Assembly (NCBI GenBank): GCA_016858145.1
Contig: JAEHOE010000232.1
Span: 1-64,000, forward strand
Direction: 5' to 3'
Source of the DNA: Edaphochlamys debaryana
Taxonomy: Eukaryota > Chlorophyta > Chlorophyceae > Chlamydomonadales
DNA length: 64,000 nucleotides
Position numbers and translations under genes: made by a program. Of this stretch, positions 25,173 through 35,869 are shown piece after piece (position 1 is the first letter of the stretch; each line of letters begins with the position of its first letter). The notes beneath the pieces were generated by a model. The model ran no database searches and was not told the origin of the DNA. It was given only the letters and a program-made list of their open reading frames with translations.

Positions 25173-25825
25173 CCCCGGAGGGGCCCGCGTGGGCGGGAGG
25201 CGGGGAGAGAAGCGCAGGAGCGGGTGCCTGGGCATGCCCTGGACGGGGCCGGCGTGGGCGGGAGGCGGGGAGAGAAGCGCAGGAGCGGGTGCCTGGGCAT
25301 GCCCTGGAGGGGCGCGCGTGGGCGGGAGGCGGGGAGAGAAGCGCAGGAGCGGGTGCCTGGGCATGCCCTGGACGGGCCTGCGTGGGCGGGAGGCGGGGAG
25401 AGAAGCGCAGGAGCGGGTGCCTGGGCATGCCCTGGAGGGGCCCGCGTGGGCGGGAGGCGGGGAGAGAAGCGCAGGAGCGGGTGCCTGGGCATGCCCCGGA
25501 GGGTCCCGCGTGGGCGGCGGGAAGCGGGGAGAGAAGCGCAGGAGCGGGTGCCTGGGCATGCCCTGGAGGGGCCCGCGTGGGTGGCGGGAAGCGGGGAGAG
25601 AAGCGCAGGAGCGGGTGCCTGGGCATGCCCTGGAGGGGCCTGCGTGGGCGGGAGGCGGGGAGAGAAGCGCAGGAGCGGGTGCCTGGGCATGCCCCGGAGG
25701 GTCCCGCGTGGGCGGCGGGAAGCGGGGAGAGAAGCGCAGGAGCGGGTGCCTGGGCATGCCCTGGAGGGACCCGCGTGGGTGGCGGGAAGCGGGGAAAGAA
25801 GCGCAGGAGCGGGTGCCTGGGCATG
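25173..25825 (+). repeat. Higher-order repeat block, copy D
   Basis: The ten-monomer variant order is the same as in copies A to C, and the last monomer has the GGGGAAAGAAG change. The second monomer differs, reading CTGGACGGGGCCGGCG. The following flank, with the GGCTTGCCC monomer near 26090, matches the flanks of copies A and C. Confidence 0.85.
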
Positions 25826-27425
25826 CCCTGGAGGGGCCTGCGTGGGCGGAGGCGGGGAGAGAAGCGCAGGAGCGGGTGCCTGGGCATGCCCTGGAGGGGC
25901 CCGCGTGGGCGGGAGGCGGGGAGAGAAGCGCAGGAGCGGGTGCCTGGGCATGCCCTGGAGGGGCCCGCGTGGGCGGGGGGAAGCGGGGAGAGAAGCGCAG
26001 GAGCGGGGTGCCTGGGCATGCCCTGGAGGGGCCTGCGTGGGCGGGAGGCGGGGAGAGAAGCGCAGGAGCGGGTGCCTGGGCTTGCCCTGGAGGGGCCGGC
26101 GTGGGCGGGAGGCGGGGAGAGAAGCGCAGGAGCGGGTGCCTGGGCATGCCCTGGACGGGCCCGCGTGGGCGGCGGGAAGCGGGGAGAGAAGCGCAGGAGC
26201 GGGTGCCTGGGCATGCCCTGGAGGGGCCCGCGTGGGCGGGAGGCGGGGAGAGAAGCGCAGGAGCGGGTGCCTGGGCATGCCCTGGAGGGGCCTGCGTGGG
26301 CGGGAGGCGGGGAGAGAAGCGCAGGAGCGGGTGCCTGGGCATGCCCTGGAGGGTCCCGCGTGGGCGGCGGGAAGCGGGGAGAGAAGCGCAGGAGCGGGTG
26401 CCTGGGCATGCCCTGGAGGGGCCTGCGTGGGCGGGAGGCGGGGAGAGAAGCGCAGGAGCGGGTGCCTGGGCATGCCCTGGAGGGGCCCGCGTGGGCGGCG
26501 GGAAGCGGGAAGAGAAGCGCAGGAGCGGGTGCCTGGGCATGCCCTGGAGGGGCCCGCGTGGGCGGGAGGCGAGGAGAGAAGCGCAGGAGCAGGTGCCTGG
26601 GCATGCCCTGGAGGGGCCTGCGTGGGCGGGAGGCGGGGAGAGAAGCGCAGGAGCGGGTGCCTGGGCATGCCCTGGAGGGGCCCGCGTGGGCGGGAGGCGG
26701 GGAGAGAAGCGCAGGAGCGGGTGCCTGGGCATGCCCTGGAGGGGCCCGCGTGGGCGGGAGGCGGGGAGAGAAGCGCAGGAGCGGGTGCCTGGGCATGCCC
26801 TGGAGGGGCCCGCGTGGGCAGCGGGAAGCGGGGAGAGAAGCGCAGGAGCGGGTGCCTGGGCATGCCCTGGAGGGGCCCGCGTGGGCGGGGGGAAGCGGGG
26901 AGAGAAGCGCAGGAGCGGGTGCCTGGGCATGCCCTGGAGGGGCCTGCGTGGGCGGGAGGCGGGGAGAGAAGCGCAGGAGCGGGTGCCTGGGCATGCCCTG
27001 GAGGGGCCTGCGTGGGCGGGAGGCGGGGAGAGAAGCGCAGGAGCGGGTGCCTGGGCATGCCCTGGAGGGGCCTGCGTGGACGGGAGGCGGGGAGAGAAGC
27101 GCAGGAGCGGGTGCCTGGGCATGCCCTGGTGGGGCCGGCGTGGGCGGCGGGAAGCGGGGAGAGAAGCGCAGGAGCGGGTGCCTGGGCATGCCCTGAAGGG
27201 GCCCGCGTGGGCGGCGGGAGGCGGGGAGAGAAGCGCAGGAGCGGGTGCCTGGGCATGCCCTGGAGGGACCCGCGTGGGCGGGAGGCGGGGAGAGAAGCGC
27301 AGGAGCGGGTGCCTGGGCATGCCCTGAAGGGGCCCGCGTGGGCGGCGGGAAGCGGGGAGAGAAGCGCAGGAGCGGGTGCCTGGGCATGCCCTGGAGGGGC
27401 CCGCGTGGGCGGGAGGTGGGCGGGA

Positions 27426-27882
27426 GGTCGGGAGCACTGTTCCGGTGAAGTTTCCGGAGCCCCGCCGCACAGCACTTGTGAGGCCGAGGGGGTGCCCGAG
27501 CTGTTGAACGACATGCCGCACATCACAACATGATCTTTCGATGGGCTGCCTCCAATTATTGATGCACATTCGCTAGCTAGGCTGCCAAAGTGAACGGCCC
27601 CCCACTGCAGTTCCCACCCGGGCCCGACCACTCTTACTAGCTCACCACCCTCCATAGATTTATGACCGCACCTTTATGTTCGCCTCCCATTCCAGTCATG
27701 CTCCCATGAGCCTCAGGGTAACAGGTGGTAGGTGGTGGTAGGTGGTGATTACATTCACAATATCGGGGCGGATACCAGCTCAGGCACATTCTCACCTTCC
27801 CATCCGCGCACCATGAACCCCCCACCCACCACACCCAACCCGTCGGCGCTGATGCATAGATGACGCGGTCGTGAGCTCAGCT
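27426..27882. other. Unique sequence between satellite and first gene
   Basis: This is the junction between the array and unique DNA. It contains the presumed 3' UTR of the coiled-coil gene, which ends at 27883 on the minus strand. A short GGTGGTA-type tandem repeat lies at about 27724-27747. I see no exon-like open frame with splice sites here and no RNA gene. Confidence 0.6.
27749..27753 (-). promoter_or_regulatory. Putative TGTAA polyadenylation signal
   Basis: TTACA on the + strand reads TGTAA on the minus strand, the usual green-algal polyadenylation signal. It lies 130 bp past the stop codon of the coiled-coil gene. This is inferred from motif and distance only. Confidence 0.5.
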
Positions 27883-30800
27883 TCACGGCAAGGGCGAGAA
27901 GGCAAGGCCACTGAGGTGGTCGCTCAGACCCAGCCCCGGTCCCAGGCCCAGGCCCGCGGCTTCCCCCTCCCCGTGCGGATGTGAGGGCCAGCCCTCGCCG
28001 TCCACGTCAGGGCCCAGGGGTATGGGCGGGGGCACGTCCAGCAGCCGCGGGAACAGGGCTGCGCAGCGGGACAGCAGCGCCCGCTGCTCCGCCAGCTGGC
28101 GCCTGCAGCCGGGGGAGGGGGGCAGGGGGAGGGGTTGTACGGAGGGATGGTATTGCGGACAAGCACACCTGGCACGGGGGCAGTGGTGGATTAGAGTCAA
28201 CCACATAGGTCAGCCGTGTGAATCCTTCAGTCCCAGCCAACGCGCACAACCTTTACCTAAGCCTCACCCCCCCCTCGCTTTCTTCCCCCCCAGGCTCACG
28301 TGTGCTCCCCGAGGGTGCCCTGCGCCTCCCGCGCCCCCCGCCCCAGCCGCCCCACGTCATCCACCAGCGCCCGCAGCACCGCCTCCATGCCCGACTGAGA
28401 GTTTGGGGTGTGGGGGGGGGAGGGTGTGGGGGGGGGGGTTAGGTGGTGAAAGACACAGAGCAGACATGCGGGGGCCGCTTCTAAGAATTCGAGGAGCCGC
28501 CCAGCAACACAATCTAGCATGCCCAGCCCCAGCAGCCCACCATGCTGCTGCCCACCCTGCCACCAGGGCCTGCCCCTCCCCTCCCCGCACCTGCTGCCGC
28601 CCCGCCGCCTGCAGCTGCTGATGCAGCCCCGCCACCTCAGCGGCGCCCGCGCCTCCCTCGCCGCCCACGCCCCTGCCCGCCGCCCCCCGCCCCGCTGCCT
28701 CCAGCGCGGCCAGCCGCCTCTCCAGAGCGGGGACCTTGAGCTCCGCGTTCTGCACGGTGCCGCGGCACAGGAGAGGGGCGTGAGACGAAGGGGGGGTTAA
28801 AGGGGGGCGGACGATCCGGACCGGCGCACCGGCCCCAGGCCAGCGCGTACAGGGGGTGTGGCACGAGGCAGCAACGAGGCCGCCGGCTGTTAAATTTTGC
28901 GGCTGGCCGAGGCATCGCGCAGAAACGGTCCGAAGGAAAGGCCCCGCGAGGCCGGTGCTGTGACCCTGCATACCAATCGTGTCAACGGGTATGGGCGAGC
29001 GCGGCCTGGTAACATGGACCCGACAGGGAAACGTGCAACGCCCCCGCCTGACCTCCGAGCTCTTGCCCCGCGTAGCTCCGCACAAGTGCCGTGCCGCTCT
29101 CGCCCACCCCGACGCCCAGCCCCCTCCCTTCCCCGCCTGCCCCTCCGCCCCGCGCGCTCACGTGCCACCTCCGCTGCGCCGCCTCGCTCTCCGCCTGCGC
29201 CGCCCCGGCCGCCTCGCTGAGGCGCTGCACCGCCCCCTGCAGCTCGGAGCGGAGCGACTCGGTGTGCTGCTGCACCACCTGGGGCGCGGGCCGGGGGGGG
29301 GGGGGGTTGGGTTGATTGGGTAAATTGAGGGAACCAGCAAGAGATGGATGGGCGGGAGGGAGGCGTCAGCAGGCTGAGAGGAGCATGCGCGGGCAAGGTC
29401 GTTTGAGGAGGTCCTGATGTGAGGTTCAAGGGGGACTGTGGTAATTTGGAGCCTCCCCGCTCGCCCCCCACACCCGGATCCACCCCCCCGACCCGCCCCC
29501 CCCGCCTCACCTCCCGCATGACGCCCGCCACCGCCCCCCGCACCGCCCCCGGCACCTCCTGCGCCACCGCCGCCTCCACCAGGCGCCCCGCGCACCCCCG
29601 CACCGCCTCGTCCACCGCCGCCTCCACGCCCCGGCGGCTCTCCAGCCGCTGCGCCAGCACCGTGGCCGGGACGTCGCCTGGGGCCCGTGGTGCGGGGCCA
29701 GCGGGGGCACAGCGTACAGGGGCGCACGAGGGGATGATGGAGGAGGAGGAGGGCCCGATGTGGCTGGACGCATGATGGCGGGGAGGGGGGCCCTAGGCCA
29801 GGGCACCACGCGGCTTTGCACCCCAGACGCGGCGGCCCTCGCCCCAATGCAGCTCCTTCCCTGCTGCACCAAGGTCCCACGAGGGATCACACCAGGTCCG
29901 CTCCAGGCCAGAGCTGCTTGCCCGCTTCAGCGCCACCCTCAACTGCCAAGCTGCCCCCTCCCTCCACAGGCCTGCACACGCCGCACCTGCTGCCATGCTC
30001 TCCACGCGGCACAGCTGGTTGCGCACCAGCTGGGGGCGGCAGCAGGCATGCGTTTTGGGTGGAAAGGGGCGAGCAGGCACGAAGTGTAGGGCGCCTTTAA
30101 GACAAATAGCAGGTGAAGCACACCACACGCCCCCACACCGCACCTGCCTGCCTGCGGACCTCCCGAATGCAGCGCTCCCTAGCAGGTCATCACCCGCACC
30201 CCTCCAACCCCCCCCCCCACCCCCCACCCGGCCCGCACCTGCACCTCGCACTTGAGCTCGAACTGCTCCCGCTGCAGCCCCGCGGCCAGGGCCGAGAGCT
30301 GCGAGGCCTCGCGACCCAGCTGGGCCTGCGGGGGGAGAGGAGGGGCGGGGAGGGGCGTATGTGGAGCGGACAGGAGGGTGGCTGGGACACAACCTGGGCT
30401 GCATGCCCGCATCCATCCCATGCACCCCACACACCCCATGCCTGCACACACACCTGCACCTCGCTTCGCAGTGCGGCGGTGTCCGTGGAGAGCCTGAGCT
30501 GGAGCTGCTCGGCCTGAGGTCGGGGAACCGGGGGCAGAGGTGTTTCCACGCAACGTTGTGGTCCTCCCACTGCCCTCCATGGGGGCACCTCAGCCAGCGT
30601 TCCACACGCACTCCCACAGATCAGCTTACAGTCACTCTCTCTCACTCCATGCCCCCCCCCGCAGTCGCACACGTCAGCCCACCTCGAGGGCCTTGTCCGA
30701 CAGCTGCCGCTGCAGCCCCGCCACGGAGCCCAGCAGCGAGGCGCGGTCGGCCTGGGGGGGGGCGGAGGGGGGGGGGAACGGGGGCGGGAGGCATGTTAGG

Positions 30801-31547
30801 GGCCTTGTTGCAGGCAGGCGCATAGCACAGACCCGGATTAGCGGCGTAAGCGTGATCGCTGAGGCTTCAACCTATCTACCGAATCAACGCTCCAGTCATC
30901 CTGTCCACGCCACCCCCAGCCCCTTCCCGCCCTGCCAACCCCGCCTGCCTGAACCCCACCTGCAGGCTGCGCACGCTGGCGCGCAGGTCCTCCACCTCCG
31001 CCACCAGCACTCCCGCCAGCGTCAGGAAGGCGTCCTGCAGTGTGCTCACCTTAAGAAGATGGGGGGGAGGGGGGGGCGTGTCTCGTAGGGGAGGTAAGGA
31101 AGGGGCACGGGGCTATGCAACCGCGGGGCGGGGCTGCCCAGCTGGCCCGTCCGCTGTCCCAGTCCCCAGCAGCACTCACCTGCATGACCACGCACTCGGA
31201 GGTGGGTCGCGGCTCATCGAGGGGCACCGTGAGCGTGCTGGTGACGCGCTGCGGAAGGGGGGCGGGCGGAGGGCATGTCGCGCGGGCTGGTCGGCAAGGC
31301 CCCCGCGGGGATGTTGCATGACCTACCTCGACCTGGCGCTTAAGGGCACTCAGAGAGACCTTCGGCGTGGACTGGTCCTTGCCATTTGCTGCTGCTGGTC
31401 TCGCGGTCTGCAAGAGCAGGCATCGACAGCTGGTCAATCGGGAGTGCTTCCAGGCGCTTGCTAACGCAGCCTGACCTTTGCGTTTGACTTGTCGGATGCT
31501 TTCAGGTTGCCAGCGCCTGAACGAGTTGACCTCGCGGCTGCAAACAT
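27883..31547 (-). CDS. Coiled-coil protein of unknown function (13 exons, 442 aa)
   Basis: Exons, 5' to 3' on the minus strand: 31547-31476, 31407-31327, 31248-31180, 31049-30960, 30751-30683, 30513-30454, 30325-30239, 30029-29987, 29677-29511, 29278-29162, 28749-28591, 28394-28300 and 28102-27883. All junctions are GT-AG and keep frame (1329 nt with stop). The start is the only ATG opening the first exon (MFAAARSTRSGAGNLKASDK). Residues about 1-50 are basic and Ser/Lys-rich, and about 75-215 are heptad-rich (for example LQDAFLTLAGVLVAEVEDLR, QLSALAAGLQREQFELKCEV), predicting coiled coil. A second helical stretch covers about 225-375. The C-terminus is Gly/Pro/Leu-rich and ends LSDHLSGLAFSPLP. 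I recognise no catalytic motif, signal peptide or membrane segment. A structural or scaffold role is the most one can infer. The protein is clearly a gene product by splicing logic, but the family is unknown. Weakest splice call: the exon 4 acceptor, CTTAAG. Confidence 0.8.
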
Positions 31548-32722
31548 TTCCTGGTCAGTGCTGCGAGCTTGGCCTCCTCCTAGCTAAGCAAATCGCTTGA
31601 TACAGCTAGGCATAGTAGGTATTGAGTGTGTCGATGCTCTCGTGTGTATGGGCTGGCCGTCGCCCCCTCCCGTCCTGCAGCGGCCCCCTTCCCGTCCTGC
31701 ACCATTCCTGCCGCTTTACCCCAGAGTGGCTCAGGCAAGCGCTTTAACCTCAGGGCCTTCACGCGTTACCCCAAAGATGACTGCCCTCCTCCCCGTCCCC
31801 CTTTAATAACCCCCGGGTACACCCACGGCGGCCAGCCCGCGTCGTACACCTCCCGGGTACCAACACGCTCTCGCGCATATCCGGGATGCAAGGAACGGGC
31901 ATATGTTTCCATGATATGTACACGCCTGTTAGCTCCCACCACGCCGCCCACCCCAGCACAAGTAATTGCGTTTGGTACCGGCAAGTGGTTGGCTGGGGGC
32001 GCAGTGCCTTCGAGGGAAGGGTGAGGAGCGATGGCGGGAGGGGGGCGCTGTAAGCGGGACATTGGTAGCGGGTGGGAGGGAAGCGGAAACAACATCACAA
32101 CAGCAATTATAAAGGAAGAAACCCATCTTCGTCACCACAGTGCCTTCAAACGTGGCCGTTGGCCTTGCAGACCCGCTCTGGCGGCGCACTGCCGAGGCAC
32201 CTAACGTTGACAAGTGTATGTAAGCCGAGGACCACACAACCCTGACTCTGCTGCGCTTGGAACCGCTCGCAAGCCCCGTCCCCTACTTTCCTGGAACAAC
32301 CTTGGGCCCTCCATCACACCACGAATGGATGGATTGCCGCCGCCGCCGCAACAGCTGAGAAGTCGCGTGGCTCATTGGCCCCGCTCCTCAGACATGAGGC
32401 GCACTAAGCCGCGGGGGCTTCCCCTTCAGTTCACCCGAGCCGAACCCGACCGCCACCGCCCCGGCACCTGCCCCTGTCCACCCACCCAACGGGTGCCACC
32501 TGCCTGACACGAGCTCGAGCCCCTCAAAAGTAGACTTACCTAGGTGAGGCCCCTTCCCTCCAAGCAAGTCCTCCACGGGAGCTCAGCCCATCCGCTCAGC
32601 GATGGGCTAACCCAACTAGCGTCCCCAACACTCCCCCTCGCCACCACCCTCACTGCCTTAACGGCGAGCTGCCCCCGTGGAGCCACGCCCCCACATCGAG
32701 GCGCCCCCAAAGCTGTGCTCCC
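31548..32722. other. Intergenic: upstream region of coiled-coil gene and 3' region of B3 gene
   Basis: About 1.2 kb lies between two minus-strand genes. It should contain the promoter and 5' UTR of the coiled-coil gene (right of 31547) and the 3' UTR of the B3 gene (left of 32723). It is less GC-rich than the neighbouring exons, for example the AATTATAAAGG stretch near 32104. I saw no TGTAA on the minus strand, no spliceable open frame and no RNA gene. Confidence 0.55.
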
Positions 32723-35443
32723 TCAGGGAGAGGCCCCCGCCGCCGTGAGCGCCTCCACTGCGTCGTCCCGCGTGTCGAAGAACGCCTGGTACAGCTCGCC
32801 TGGGGGGGCGGGGGGGGCGATGGAAGGCGGGAGCTTGACAGCCAGAGCAGGTGCGGTGCAGCGCCATCGCCTCGCGGCCCCCCACACCTGTATACTTGGG
32901 GCGGCGACGCCACCTGCATGCCCCTCAGTAGCCCCCACGCAACATGCGCTCACTGCCTCCCCCCGCCCTCCCCCCCTCCCCCCGCCCCGTCCCTCCCCGG
33001 CCCCACCCGCCACGTCCAGGGTGGCGGTCCAGCGGTTGTTCCTCGCCAGCGCCACCCCCACCGGCACGGAGCCGGACTGGTGCAGCACCACCGCCTGGGG
33101 GGGGAGGGAAGGGGGGGAGGGCGAGGGGTGCCAGAGCAGGTAAGGAGGTGGGGGGAGAGGGAGGCGGGATAAGCCTCTCTAGGACTGCCCGCTGCGTGGC
33201 ATCCCGCCCCTCCACCATAAGCAAACCAACGCCCCCTCCCCCTACGCCACATGTCCCCCAGCTCCCCCCACCCCTTCCCCGCTCTCCCGCTTCTCAGCTT
33301 CAAACACCCCCCTCCCTCCCCCCTCACCCTGAAGATGCCGTCCGAGGGCGCCTCCATGTCAAGCACCGACAGAGACCCGCCCTCCTCGCCCCGCGCACCC
33401 CCGCGGAACCGCCCCTCGCCCCCGCCCCCGCCCGCGCCCGCGCTGGCCCCCGCGGACTTGCGCTTGCGGCCCCGCGCGCCGCCGTCGCCCCCCGCCGCAC
33501 CCCCGCCAGCCGCCACTGCGCCGCCGGCGCCCAAGCTGCGGCCCGTGGGGCTGCCGCCGCCGCCCGCCCCCGCGCCGCCCGCCTGCGCCCCCTCCACACC
33601 CGGGGAGGCGGCGGCCTGACGGGGCGGGGCGCGGCCCCGGGCCTCCCGCGCCCCCCGCGGCAGCGCCTGCCCCGCGGGCACTGCTGCCGCTGCGTTGGGC
33701 GGGGGCCGCTTGATGGGCGCCTTCTTGATGAGGTCAGACTGGGGGAGGGTGGGGGGATGGGTGGGGGTAACGTGCGGAAAGAGGGGGTGACTAACCGGGC
33801 CGCAGTCAGCAGGAGTAGGAAGGGCCAGGGCCTCACTCTGGGGCCTTGGCGCCCTGACCGCAGCCCACAGGCCCCCTGCGCCCTAGTGCCCCACGGCTGC
33901 CCCTCCTCCCCGTTTCTGCCGCCCCCTTTCCCTCGCTTCCCTCCCCGCTCCCCCCGCCCCCCCCACCAGCCTAAGGCCCCCCTCCGGACTACCCCCCCCC
34001 CTCAACCAGCGCACGCACCTTGTTGGCCACCCTCCCCGCCACCACCAGCGACCCGTCCGGCTTCTGGGCGAACACCATGACGTCGCCCACCTGGGGGGGG
34101 GAGGGGGGGCGCGGGTTTGAGAGAGAGCGGCGAGCGGACGGGTCCACCGTCATGACGAGTGCGTGTACGCAGTGAGCCACGTTTGGACGACAGGCCCAGG
34201 GGCGCCCGACAGACCGCCACGCCGTGCCCCGTGTCCCTCCCCACGGACCCCGCATGACTGGTATGTGCGCGCAGAGGGGCCCGTTTCACGGCACCGCCGC
34301 AGGGGGCGCAGGCCGCCTCCCCTTGCGCCTCACTCGCCCCCCCCCACACACACACCCCCTCGCACGCACCTCCAGTCCGTAGTTTCTGTGCAGCTCCCCC
34401 GCCCCCTCCAGCAGGTACATGCGGCTGCTGTTGTTCACCCAGAACCTGGGGGGAGAGGAGGGCGGAGGGGGGGGGGGCGTGGCGGGGGAGGTCATGGGGT
34501 AGACAGGAATGGGCAGGGTGACCAGCTTTAGCTGCAACCCGGCCCTCTGATCCATTTCGACGCCAGCATGCCCCCCCCCCCCCCCCTTGCTCCTCCCCCC
34601 CCCCCATCCGCCCCACCTCCACTTGAAGGTGTAGGTGCGGCCGTCCAGGTCGCTGGCGGAGATGGTGACGCCGCTGGGCTGCTCCAGCTTGGGGAAGTAC
34701 TGCTCGGCCACGGACTGGGGAGGGGTAGGGAGAGGGGGGGGAGGGGTAGGGGCGGAGGAGGGTAAGTGGGATGGGGGGACAGGAGGGGAGCTTGTGCCCG
34801 CTAGGGTGCATGACGCCCTCGGCGTTCCGGGCGTGTCCTGGGTGTTGCCGCCGCCGGCACAGCCCCTGCAGAACCGCCTGTCAGGTGTCGGCCCGACTAG
34901 CGAGGCCCCGCCTCGCCCCGCCTCCTCTCTTCTCCCGCCAGCTCCGGGCCACGATCCCTCCACCCCCCCGGCAGGGCTGGGCCCCGGCCGCACCTTGGGC
35001 ACCACCACGCGGCCCCCTCCGCTGACGTCAGAGGCCGTGAGGCTCTTCTCGAAGATCACCGCTGCGCCCACTGCGGCGATGCGGGCCGCCAGCGCCGCCG
35101 CCACGGCCTCGGGGTCGTTGGGGTCGGCGGGGGCCTTGGGCTCGCCGTCAGGCCCCAGCTCGCCGTCCCCGCCATCGCCCGAGCCATCCAACCCGCCCGC
35201 CCCCGCCGCCTGCCCCAGTGCCGCTGCCAGCGCCGCGCTGTTGAGGAACAGACCCGCGCCGGGCTGCCCCGGCTGCCCGCCACCAGGTTGCTGCGCGAGG
35301 CCCGAGAGGAGCAGCTGTGCTGTCGATGGGTCAAGTGGCATGTGCGGGAACCCCGCCGCAGCTGCTGCAGCTGGGTCGATGAGCCCCGACAACTGCAGCC
35401 CAGAGGCAAACGCCCCGGCATCTATGCGACCCGGCTCAGCCAT
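32723..35443 (-). CDS. VAL/LAV-type B3 domain transcription factor (7 exons, 423 aa)
   Basis: Exons on the minus strand: 35443-34994, 34714-34617, 34445-34370, 34090-34019, 33738-33328, 33094-33007 and 32799-32723; all are in frame (1272 nt with stop). Residues 1-125 are Ala/Gly/Pro-rich and disordered. Residues about 128-232 form a B3 DNA-binding domain assembled from four exons: IFEKSLTASDVSGGGRVVVP, then AEQYFP, then YTFKWRFWVNNSSRMYLLEG, then VGDVMVFAQKPDGSLVVAGR. The FEKxLxASD, FRFW.NN.SRMY.LEG and GD.. spacing is that of plant VAL/HSI2/ABI3 B3 domains, which bind RY-like DNA. A low-complexity linker (233-369) holds a basic RKRK at about 323-326, a likely nuclear localisation signal. Residues 382-418 resemble half of an AP2/ERF fold (see findings). 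The role is sequence-specific nuclear transcription regulator; the target is unknown. It is head-to-head with the importin gene. Confidence 0.88.
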
Positions 35444-35869
35444 TCGTGATTTGCGGATCGCACACCAAGGGCTGTCCTACAGCTGCGCCTGCATCCTGGC
35501 GACCTAAGTGTGATGCCAGAGGTCAACGTATGGCTGCCGCACTGCGGGGCGTCCCGCAAGCGAGCGTGGGCGGAGTTGGTGCTGACCCGCCGACCCACGA
35601 CGGAAGAAGTGGACCAGCACAAACTCGAACTGTTGCTGTCGAAATAGGTTGAAGCAGGCGCTGCTAGGCGGGTGGCGCGGGGGGCGTGCGGGGGAGTGCC
35701 TAGATTCGGGGTTAAGCGCCCAATGAGCGAGTCGCTTCAGCGACCCGTAAACCCGTCTGGACAGTTTCGGTAGGCTTGAGGTTGTATCCATCTTCACGCT
35801 GCGCGACTAGCGGGCAGTCTCCTCCCAACATCGGGAGACGCGCCTAGCGGAAAGCCGACGGTCGCCAAA
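35444..35869. promoter_or_regulatory. Shared upstream region of divergent B3 and importin genes (426 bp)
   Basis: The start codons of the minus-strand B3 gene (35443) and plus-strand importin gene (35870) are 426 bp apart and face away from each other, so promoters and 5' UTRs of both must lie here. A CCAAT is present near 35726, beside a short hairpin (GTCGCTTCAGCGAC). No clear TATA box was seen. The function is inferred from geometry only. Confidence 0.6.

Larger units (their letters stand above)
1..27425 (+). repeat. 27-kb tandem minisatellite array, 64/67-bp monomer
   Basis: Head-to-tail copies of one monomer fill the whole interval and are cut by the left window edge. Landmarks in order are GAGAGAAGCGCAGGAGCGGG, TGCCTGGGCATGCCCTGGAG, GGGCCCGCGTGGGC and a G-rich spacer. 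Spacing between landmarks is 64 bp when the spacer reads GGGAGGC and 67 bp when it reads GGCGGGAAGC, giving about 420 copies. My hand count of the 64-bp consensus is 35 G, 15 C, 9 A and 5 T, so it is 78% GC with strong G excess on the + strand. Copies differ mainly at three places: CTGGAGGGG against CCGGAGGGT or CTGGACGGG; CCCGCG against CCTGCG, CCGGCG or CGCGCG; and the spacer. No coding, RNA or transposon signal is present inside. The last, truncated copy ends in GGGAGGTGGGCGGGAGGTCG. A subtelomeric or pericentromeric location is possible, but no telomere repeat is visible. Confidence 0.98.

Noticed and set aside
1..27425. CRISPR-like or phage-type repeat array
   Set aside because: Copies are contiguous with no unique spacers, and the genome is eukaryotic.
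1..27425. GGGCATGCCC as a p53-type half site
   Set aside because: It fits the RRRCWWGYYY consensus by chance; green algae have no p53.
30..27655. Giant open frames (up to about 5200 codons) across the array on both strands
   Set aside because: The monomer is stop-poor in nearly all frames, and 64 and 67 are both 1 modulo 3, so any frame simply cycles through the repeat. Indels in the array are not multiples of three, and no promoter, splice or codon signal supports coding.
33137..34080. Open frames antisense to the B3 gene (for example 32944-34080 +)
   Set aside because: They are shadows of GC-rich exons and C-rich introns on the other strand and cross several of its splice sites.
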